A stretch of DNA of 15,546 nt from Campylobacterales bacterium (GTDB lineage: Bacteria; Campylobacterota; Campylobacteria; Campylobacterales; JAADDG01): positions 1-15,546 of the forward strand of contig JALVCR010000047.1 of NCBI GenBank assembly GCA_027009865.1, in the 5' to 3' direction. Made by a program: the position numbers and the translations under genes. Below the pieces are notes generated by a model, which saw nothing but the letters and a program-made list of their open reading frames with translations, ran no database searches and was not told the origin of the DNA. This document shows positions 7,412 through 14,122 of the stretch, one piece after another (positions within the stretch are counted from its first letter, which is position 1; the number at the start of each line of letters is the position of its first letter).

Positions 7412-9286
7412 TTATATGATTGCTGCTATTAGTAGAACAATCAAACCGATTGCCATCCAGCGTAACATTTTTGATAGATTACCGCTTTGAATAACTCTTG
7501 ATTTATCTCCCGCGTCATATAGAGTTGTGGCGATAAAATCAACTGTTGAGTCAACTATTTTAAGATCAATATCTTTCCATGCGATTTTAGATAACTCTGC
7601 ATAAGGTTTTGTAATAAATTTCTCATAAAGCTGAGGTATATAGTATTGATTGAAAAGAAGTTTGTATATCCATGTCTCTTCCCACTTTTTGCTAAAGCCG
7701 CCTCTACTGTATTTATAAACTGCAAATAAAATACCGCTTAAAGCCATAGTTAAAGTTAAAGCTATTAAAACATATCCTACTATATGAGGCTCTATATGAG
7801 CTTCGTAATCTGGCAATATAGCTGTTACATACTCTTTAAATGAGTGCTCGAAAAATCCTGAAATTACAGCCAAAACGCCAAGAGGAGCCATAGCCCACAG
7901 CATAAAAGCGTATGCTTCATGTGGATGAAAACCAAATCTTTTGTATCTCTCCTCTCCGAAAAATACAAGCATAATCAATCTAAAGCTGTAAAACGCAGTT
8001 AAGCCTGCTCCAATCCATAGCATAAACCATAAAATATAGGCATGTTCGCTAAATGCAACTTCCAATATTTTATCTTTTGAGAAGAATCCGGCAAACGGAT
8101 AGATTCCCGCAAGCGCTAAAGAGGCTATAATCATTAAAATAGCCGTCCATTTCATTTTAGAATAGAGTCCGCCCATTTTTTTGATATTAAGCTCGTCATT
8201 CATAGCATGCATTACGTTACCTGCGCCCAAAAATAGCAAGGATTTAAAAAATGCGTGAGTCATTAGGTGAAATAGCGCAACCCAATACGCTCCAAGACCG
8301 GCGGCTACAAACATATATCCAAGCTGAGATAGAGTTGAATAGGCGATGATTTTTTTCAAATCATTATTTACAAGAGCCATAGTTGCGGCAAATACCGCCA
8401 CAAATGCGCCCAAAGATGCAATAAACATTCCCACATTTGGAATAAGAGAGAAAACTTCGTTTGCTCTAACCACTAAATATACGCCCGCAGTAACCATCGT
8501 AGCGGCGTGGATTAGCGCTGATACCGGAGTTGGACCCTCCATTGCGTCCGCAAGCCAAGTGTGAAGTGGGAACTGAGCCGATTTACCCATAGCGCCGATA
8601 AATAGGAAGATTCCTATTAAAACTACAATTGAGATATCTACATTTGGAATATTTTTGAAAACTACATCATAATTTAAAGAACCTACATTCCAATAAATTA
8701 GGAAAAGGCCAATTAGCATTCCAAGATCGGCTATTCTGTTCATTATGAAAGCTTCGTTAGCCGCCCATGAAGGAGATATGGCAGGATAAATCTCTCTTGG
8801 CAAATCTTTTTTATAATACCAAAAACCAATAAGAAGCCAAGAGCAAAGACCGACTCCTTCCCATCCGATAAACAGTCCTAAGAAGTTATCACTCATTACC
8901 AAAACAAGCATTGAAAAAACGAATGCCGAAAGGTATGAGAAGAAGCGGTTAAATCCCTCGTCATGATCCATATATCCTATGGAATAGACATGAACCAAAG
9001 CCGAAACTGTAGTTACCGTAACCATCATTATAACAGATACCTGATCTGCTATAAATCCAAAACTAACATCAAAATTTCCAGCACTTATCCAATCAAACAG
9101 ATTTACTTTTACTATATGCTCTTCATCCACATATCCAAGCAGCATCAAAGAGCTAAACAAAGATACAAATAAAAGAGCCGATGTTACTATACCGGTTATT
9201 AGATTTTTCTTCGACATTCCAAACATTGCCGCAAACAAGGAACCGGCTAATGGCGCGAAGAGAGTTAGATATACATACTTTTCCAT
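7412..9286 (-). CDS. nuoL: NADH-quinone oxidoreductase (complex I) subunit L
   Basis: This 624-residue protein is the distal antiporter-like subunit of complex I. It carries E143 in IGWEGVGLCSWLLIGFW (140-156) and K235 in GAMGKSAQFPLHTWLADAM, followed by EGPTPVSALIHAATMVTAGVY-type sequence from 250, all diagnostic for NuoL. After the 14-helix core, the region from about 530 to 600 is charged and amphipathic, and a final hydrophobic segment (608-624) follows. This matches the long lateral helix and terminal anchor by which NuoL clamps NuoM and NuoN. The start at 9286 lies 3 nt after the nuoK stop with an AAGGG-type ribosome binding site overlapping the end of nuoK. Confidence 0.97.
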   Translation of the reverse strand: MEKYVYLTLFAPLAGSLFAAMFGMSKKNLITGIVTSALLFVSLFSSLMLLGYVDEEHIVKVNLFDWISAGNFDVSFGFIADQVSVIMMVTVTTVSALVHVYSIGYMDHDEGFNRFFSYLSAFVFSMLVLVMSDNFLGLFIGWEGVGLCSWLLIGFWYYKKDLPREIYPAISPSWAANEAFIMNRIADLGMLIGLFLIYWNVGSLNYDVVFKNIPNVDISIVVLIGIFLFIGAMGKSAQFPLHTWLADAMEGPTPVSALIHAATMVTAGVYLVVRANEVFSLIPNVGMFIASLGAFVAVFAATMALVNNDLKKIIAYSTLSQLGYMFVAAGLGAYWVALFHLMTHAFFKSLLFLGAGNVMHAMNDELNIKKMGGLYSKMKWTAILMIIASLALAGIYPFAGFFSKDKILEVAFSEHAYILWFMLWIGAGLTAFYSFRLIMLVFFGEERYKRFGFHPHEAYAFMLWAMAPLGVLAVISGFFEHSFKEYVTAILPDYEAHIEPHIVGYVLIALTLTMALSGILFAVYKYSRGGFSKKWEETWIYKLLFNQYYIPQLYEKFITKPYAELSKIAWKDIDLKIVDSTVDFIATTLYDAGDKSRVIQSGNLSKMLRWMAIGLIVLLIAAII

Positions 9287-9289
9287 ATT

Positions 9290-9592
9290 CTACCCTTTCA
9301 TTGATTGCAATGAATCAAGATCGATAGTTTGTTTTCTCTTATACCACAATACTAACAATCCCAAACCTACCGCAACTTCACTTGCCGCTACCGCGATTAT
9401 GAAGAAAGCAAACATCTGGCCGCTTAAATCCCCTATATATTTTGAAACAGCCACAAATCCCAAATTAACAGCATTTAGCATAATCTCCGTAGAGAAAAAT
9501 AGCATAAGAAGATTCTTTCTTCTAATTACGCCAAGCATTCCTATCGAAAAGAGTATTCCCGACAGCACCATATAGTGAGTTAGAGTTATCAT
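9290..9592 (-). CDS. nuoK: NADH-quinone oxidoreductase (complex I) subunit K
   Basis: This is a 100-residue, three-helix membrane subunit at the junction between the antiporter-like subunits and the quinone module. It has the family's usual length and both buried glutamates in the expected helices: E36 (FFSTEIMLNAVNL) and E72 (AVAASEVAVGLGLLVL). These residues are needed for coupled proton transfer in studied homologues. The ATG overlaps the stop of nuoJ by 4 nt (ATGA at 9589-9592), and AAGGA with 6-nt spacing lies within the end of nuoJ, so translation is likely coupled. Confidence 0.96.
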   Translation of the reverse strand: MITLTHYMVLSGILFSIGMLGVIRRKNLLMLFFSTEIMLNAVNLGFVAVSKYIGDLSGQMFAFFIIAVAASEVAVGLGLLVLWYKRKQTIDLDSLQSMKG

Positions 9593-10164
9593 TTCGCATC
9601 CTTTATATCAAACTCTTCGGCCTCTATTTTTTTATCCACTTCCGGCATCGTAGTGATACTTTGATCCATTTTTTTACTAACTAAAATTATTCCCGCAATC
9701 ATTGCCACAAGCAGCATAACCGCGGCTACTTCAAAAGGAACAAGATATTTTGTAAAAAGAACATATCCCACCATTTGAGGATTTCCAACTCCCGGAAGCG
9801 AAGGATATAGAGCTTTTATATGATCTGAGATAAAAGGAGCCGACATTATCACTACTATCAATATAAAAGAGAGCGTGCCGAGAGTATAAATTATTCTCTT
9901 ATCTTTTATATTCTCTTTTACATCTCTTGTAGTGTCAAAAAACATCATACCAAACGCATATAGAGCCATTACCGCTCCCCCGTAAACTATAATCTGAACG
10001 ACTCCCATAAAATCGGCGTCAAGCATAAAGAAAAACGCCGCTATGAAAATCATACCTCCCGCAAGCGCGCTCATTGCATATAGAGCGTTCTTGCTAAAAA
10101 CCACTATTAAAAACATTGCAACCGTTACAATCGCAAACAGATAAAAGGCTATTGCTTCAAACAT
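9589..10164 (-). CDS. nuoJ: NADH-quinone oxidoreductase (complex I) subunit J
   Basis: This 191-residue protein has about five hydrophobic helices. The segment ADFMGVVQIIVYGGAVMALY (50-69) contains the third helix with the VQIIVYGGAVM signature of NuoJ, known for the pi-bulge that changes shape during turnover of complex I. The C-terminal 25 residues are acidic and lysine-rich and probably cytoplasmic. It starts 9 nt after nuoI with an AGGGG ribosome binding site and overlaps nuoK by 4 nt. Confidence 0.95.
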   Translation of the reverse strand: MFEAIAFYLFAIVTVAMFLIVVFSKNALYAMSALAGGMIFIAAFFFMLDADFMGVVQIIVYGGAVMALYAFGMMFFDTTRDVKENIKDKRIIYTLGTLSFILIVVIMSAPFISDHIKALYPSLPGVGNPQMVGYVLFTKYLVPFEVAAVMLLVAMIAGIILVSKKMDQSITTMPEVDKKIEAEEFDIKDAK

Positions 10165-10173
10165 GACTTTCCC

Positions 10174-10788
10174 CTAATACGCCAAAGGTGTTTTTTTAAC
10201 ATTTTCGTCGGCATTTTTACTTAAAGCGCCAAATCCCGGAAACTCTTTTTGCTTACCGGCTTTGAAGATATCGATAGGAGTTAGCATATCCTCCTTTAGT
10301 GCAAAATGAGCTCTCTGCTCGCTTGCGTTCTCATAATCTCCGCCGTGAACGATTGCAAGCTCCGGACACACTTCCGCACAATATCCGCAAAAGATGCATC
10401 TTCCAAAATTAATTGTATATTCTGTTACTGCTTTTCTGCTGTTTTCATCAATTTTTGTGTCCATTCTGATACAGTTTGCTATACATATCTTTTCGCAAAG
10501 CCCGCAACCGATACATCTCTCATTGCCGCTTTCCATAAGCCTTAAAAGCTTATGGATTGCTCTGTATCTTGGAGATATTGGAAGTTTCTCTGCCGGATAT
10601 TGAACTGTGTGAATGTTAAACTTAATCATTTCTCTAAAAACTATCCAAAGACCTACGAAAAGCTCGCAGCTAAAGGTTCTTTTTACTACTCTTTTAAACT
10701 TCTCCCACGGTGTTGTGGGGATTGGATCTACTTTTACATATCTGTAATCTTTCGAAATATCCCTGTTGTTATAATTTGTCAAATCCAT
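10174..10788 (-). CDS. nuoI: NADH-quinone oxidoreductase (complex I) subunit I, 2[4Fe-4S] ferredoxin type
   Basis: This 204-residue subunit of the connecting arm carries clusters N6a and N6b, which pass electrons from NuoG towards NuoB and quinone. The two motifs are C92-x2-C95-x2-C98-x3-C102 (CIGCGLCEKICIANC) and C131-x2-C134-x2-C137-x3-C141-P (CIFCGYCAEVCP). In the first motif the residue after the fourth cysteine is Ile, where many homologues have Pro; I recall a non-Pro residue in H. pylori too, so this looks like a lineage feature. N-terminal residues 38-60 form the hydrophobic/amphipathic helix that lies on the membrane. The tail after 150 (DYENASEQRAHFALKEDML) is typical of the family. 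The start at 10788 is set by AGGAGG with 6-nt spacing, 10 nt after nuoH. Confidence 0.96.
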   Translation of the reverse strand: MDLTNYNNRDISKDYRYVKVDPIPTTPWEKFKRVVKRTFSCELFVGLWIVFREMIKFNIHTVQYPAEKLPISPRYRAIHKLLRLMESGNERCIGCGLCEKICIANCIRMDTKIDENSRKAVTEYTINFGRCIFCGYCAEVCPELAIVHGGDYENASEQRAHFALKEDMLTPIDIFKAGKQKEFPGFGALSKNADENVKKTPLAY

Positions 10789-10798
10789 ACTGCCCCTC

Positions 10799-11794
10799 CT
10801 ACATTAGCAATAAGCCGGTAATTAGGATATTAACTACCGCTATAGGCATTAATACTTTCCAAAACAGCCACATCAATTGATCCGGTCTTACGTGAGGCCA
10901 AGCCGCTCTAACCCACAAAAACAGGAAGATAAAGAAAGAGACTTTAAGTAAAATCGCTATTCCTCCCGGAATAAATCCCCAAGGATTATATCCTCCCAAA
11001 AAGATGATGCTTACAAGAAAAGCTACGGTAAACATATTCGCATACTCTCCAATAAAGAAAAGTCCCCATCTCATACCTGAATATTCCGTAGCGTAACCGG
11101 ATACGATTTCAGCTTCATGCTCTAACAAATCAAAAGGAGTTCTGTTTGTCTCAGCATATCCCGATAGCAAAAATAGAATGAAAGCTATAGGCTGAGACCA
11201 GATAAGCCAGTTTTGCATTCCGCCGGCTTGATAATCATTTATATCTATCAAGGATAAAGAGCCAACCATCATTAAAGGAGCAATTATTGACAGTCCCGTA
11301 ACAACTTCAAAAGATAGAAACTGAATTACGGTTCTTGCCGCTCCCAAAAGAGACCATTTGTTTGAAGATGCCATACCTGCTAAAAGGGGGGCATACATTC
11401 CTATAGCCATTACTCCAAGCACATATAAAACGCCTACATTAATATCTGCAACTATCGGCTGAACGGTGTGGCCAAATATTGTAAACTCCGGTAAAAACGG
11501 AATGGCCGCCATTGCCGTAAAAGCAGAAGCTGCCGCTATTATGGGAGCTATTTTGAAAATAGGTTTTACAGAGTTTTGCGGAACGATATCCTCTTTTGAA
11601 AAAAGTTTGATACCGTCTGCTAAAACCTGCAATATTCCATAAGGCCCGACATTCATAGGTCCAAGTCTTCTTTGCATGAAAGCCAAAACTTTTCTCTCTA
11701 TGTATGTCGCAAAGCCCGCCAATGCCGAAAACACCAACAAGATAACGAGTAATTTAATTACCGTTTCAATTATAAAACCTGTTGTTGTGCACAT
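10799..11794 (-). CDS. nuoH: NADH-quinone oxidoreductase (complex I) subunit H
   Basis: This 331-residue, roughly eight-helix membrane subunit forms most of the quinone chamber and links it to the proton channels. Two signatures are clear. One is ERKVLAFMQRRLGPMNVGPYG (33-53), whose residues line the quinone entry region. The other is the AETNRTPFDLLEHEAEIVSG segment (214-233), the conserved charged loop at the E-channel, followed by YATEYSGMRWGLFFIGEY. The length fits the family. The start ATG (11792-11794) is separated from the nuoG stop by 3 nt, and its ribosome binding site AAGGTG lies within the last codons of nuoG. Confidence 0.96.
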   Translation of the reverse strand: MCTTTGFIIETVIKLLVILLVFSALAGFATYIERKVLAFMQRRLGPMNVGPYGILQVLADGIKLFSKEDIVPQNSVKPIFKIAPIIAAASAFTAMAAIPFLPEFTIFGHTVQPIVADINVGVLYVLGVMAIGMYAPLLAGMASSNKWSLLGAARTVIQFLSFEVVTGLSIIAPLMMVGSLSLIDINDYQAGGMQNWLIWSQPIAFILFLLSGYAETNRTPFDLLEHEAEIVSGYATEYSGMRWGLFFIGEYANMFTVAFLVSIIFLGGYNPWGFIPGGIAILLKVSFFIFLFLWVRAAWPHVRPDQLMWLFWKVLMPIAVVNILITGLLLM

Positions 11795-11797
11795 GCT

Positions 11798-14122
11798 CTA
11801 CACCTTTTTTATTGATACTTTTGCAAATCTGTATTTAGAAGGAAAGATGGCATTTAGATTTAAACTTGGATCAAAAGTGGGAAGATAGGGAATATTTCCC
11901 ACCGCTTGAATATCCACTTTTGTCTTTATCTCTATAGAGCCTTCCTCTCCTTCCACCAAAACCTTCTCTCCCTCTTTTACTCCCAAACTCTCCAAAAACT
12001 CTTTGGATACATAAAGTGAGGGCTCTTCGTTTAGCTGATGGGCTTTATTTGTAAAAGGGCTAAACTGATTTATGGGGTTTGATTTATATACAAGCTGCCC
12101 CTCTATCTTTTCTATTTTGGAAATTTCATCAAAATCTATGCTCTCTTTTGCCTCTTTTTCTTCAAGAATATATCCTCTAAGCTCATTTCCTCCGTTATCG
12201 AAGAAATTTGGCATAAGATCAAATTCTAAAGGAACATATCCGCTATTTTGCGGAAGCTCTTTTGTATAATCGATTGTAAGCTCTCTATTTAGTCCCAAAG
12301 CGTTGGCTATATCATTTAGGCAGTATCCCTTATACTCTAAAGCCGCATTTGTCGGAACCACTCTTTTATCGATATTAGTAAAAGTTCCTTCTTGCTGATT
12401 TAAAGCCGGCATATCCAAATCGCCGTCTCCAAGAGCGCTTAGAGTAAAGTCTCCTTTCTCGTTGTAGCCTAAAACATTCTCTCCCTCATGCTCTCCCAAA
12501 TCGCAAATTAGGGAGACTCCCAAAGTATTTGTTTGGGAAGGGATAACAACAACGTCAAAGTCAGTATATCTCTCTACAGCTCCCGCAAGTTTTGCTAAAT
12601 TTTTAGCTTTTGGATGGGTATATGCGTCAGCTCCTATAACAAATGAGAATTTATCTTTTTTAGCGAGCATTTTTGTTAAGGTTTTATCAAAATCTTCGGG
12701 AAGATTTAGATACTCGTTTATCTTCTCATCGCTTACTTTGTCCAATATATCTTTTAGCTCTTTTGGCATGTCTTTAGCAAATTTTTTCAAAACGAAAGCC
12801 AGCACATACTCTTCAGCTCCCGCTTCATGGGCTATGGTTACCATATTTTTTGCATATCCGTTAACTATCTGATCATCTATTGGATGGAAATATAATCCAG
12901 CTCCCTTATTCATTGTAACGGCGTTATTTATTGCATATCCCGTATTTGGAGAATCGTATCTTACGGCTGTAGCCATGCAGATTACGAAATTGCTCTCCTT
13001 TATCTTTTTCAAAGAGCCGCTGTAGTGTTTTTTGCCGGTTATTTTGGAGTAGTTTTCCATAAAATCCTGATAGGCTTTGGCATCTTCGTTTATTAATTTA
13101 AAACCGAATTTTTCTCTTAATTTTTGTAAAATTAAAGCCTCTTCGTTTGTAATAAAACTGTTAAATTTTATTGTATCGGCTTTCTCTCTTATAAAATCTA
13201 CAGCTTTTTTGAAAGCTTCCTCATCTTTTCTTTCCACTTCATTTTGAAAATCGTATCCAAATCTCGCAGCTCCGTTTAAAGCTGTGTAGTGGAAATCGTT
13301 TGTAACTCTGTATATCTTCTCTTTTGGATTATTTACGCTTGTGTGTTTGACTTCATAATATAATAAAGAGCAGTCACAGCTGTGCGGATTAGCTGCCGGG
13401 ATTCTTCTAAGCTCCCACGCGTTTGAAGTGTATTGAAAATCGGTGCTAACAAGCGCTCCCACCGGACATACCGCTATACACTCCCCACACTCAGAACACT
13501 CCAATGTTCCAGATTTAGCTGTAGGGCCTATTATCGATTTTTGAAGTTTGTTCCACATCGCATAGGCGTCTTTTGGCATCTCTTCTTTTAGCTCTTTTGA
13601 GAGCTTGTCTCCGCCTCTTGGAACGGTTTTTAAAGCCGCATCTCCTATCATGTCTTTGCATACGGTTATACATCTCTCGCAGACAATGCAAAGTCCCGCA
13701 TCATAATGGATAGGACCCCACGTTACGCTCTCTCTTTTTGTATCCCTGATTGCATAATGCTGTTTATCAACTCCCATATAGAGAGTATAGTTTTGAAGCT
13801 CGCACTCTCCGCTTTGATCGCAAACGCCGCATTGAAGAGGATGGTTTACGTCATAAACCTCCATTATCGCTCTTCTTTCTTTGGCTATCTCCTCATTATC
13901 CGTTATAACCTGCATTCCATCTTTAGCTTTGGCATTGCATGAATAAACTCTCTTGCCGTCAGCCTCCACAAGACAGATTCTGCAAGCAAGCGTAGGAGAA
14001 CATCCCGTAAGATAGCAGATAGCCGGAATGAAAATGTTGTTTCTTCTTGCGATATTTAGGATATATTCACCCTCTTTGGCTTTACACTCTATTCCGTTTA
14101 TCGTTATTGTTATATCACTCAT
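11798..14122 (-). CDS. nuoG: NADH-quinone oxidoreductase (complex I) subunit G
   Basis: This 774-residue iron-sulfur subunit belongs to the peripheral arm. A [2Fe-2S] domain comes first, with C36, C47, C50 and C62 (cluster N1b). It is followed by H94-x3-C98-x2-C101-x5-C107 (HPLQCGVCDQSGEC, cluster N5). Next come two complete four-cysteine motifs: C145/C148/C151/C155 (CIVCERCITVC) and C209/C212/C215/C219 (CSECGECIAVCPVGAL). That gives one [4Fe-4S] cluster more than E. coli-type NuoG, which keeps only N4 here. The usual N7 ligands are not visible: only C249 and C251 remain, and the ARFGY site has no cysteine. Residues 300-774 form the degenerate molybdopterin-oxidoreductase-like domain, which binds no molybdenum in this family. 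The ATG at 14122 overlaps the end of the upstream paralogue by 8 nt and is preceded by AGGTGG. In Campylobacterota the NADH module is replaced, so electrons probably arrive from a flavodoxin- or ferredoxin-type donor; this is inferred from the lineage and cannot be seen here. Confidence 0.95.
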   Translation of the reverse strand: MSDITITINGIECKAKEGEYILNIARRNNIFIPAICYLTGCSPTLACRICLVEADGKRVYSCNAKAKDGMQVITDNEEIAKERRAIMEVYDVNHPLQCGVCDQSGECELQNYTLYMGVDKQHYAIRDTKRESVTWGPIHYDAGLCIVCERCITVCKDMIGDAALKTVPRGGDKLSKELKEEMPKDAYAMWNKLQKSIIGPTAKSGTLECSECGECIAVCPVGALVSTDFQYTSNAWELRRIPAANPHSCDCSLLYYEVKHTSVNNPKEKIYRVTNDFHYTALNGAARFGYDFQNEVERKDEEAFKKAVDFIREKADTIKFNSFITNEEALILQKLREKFGFKLINEDAKAYQDFMENYSKITGKKHYSGSLKKIKESNFVICMATAVRYDSPNTGYAINNAVTMNKGAGLYFHPIDDQIVNGYAKNMVTIAHEAGAEEYVLAFVLKKFAKDMPKELKDILDKVSDEKINEYLNLPEDFDKTLTKMLAKKDKFSFVIGADAYTHPKAKNLAKLAGAVERYTDFDVVVIPSQTNTLGVSLICDLGEHEGENVLGYNEKGDFTLSALGDGDLDMPALNQQEGTFTNIDKRVVPTNAALEYKGYCLNDIANALGLNRELTIDYTKELPQNSGYVPLEFDLMPNFFDNGGNELRGYILEEKEAKESIDFDEISKIEKIEGQLVYKSNPINQFSPFTNKAHQLNEEPSLYVSKEFLESLGVKEGEKVLVEGEEGSIEIKTKVDIQAVGNIPYLPTFDPSLNLNAIFPSKYRFAKVSIKKV
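12396..12442 (-). repeat. 47-nt direct repeat, copy in nuoG
   Basis: These 47 bases are identical to 14710-14756 in the neighbouring NuoG-like gene, in the same orientation and reading frame. They sit inside a longer paired block (about 12255-12470) in which 66 of 72 codons specify the same residue and 39 consecutive residues are unchanged, beginning GYNEKGDFTLSALGDGDL. The paralogues are much more diverged on both sides. Confidence 0.9.
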
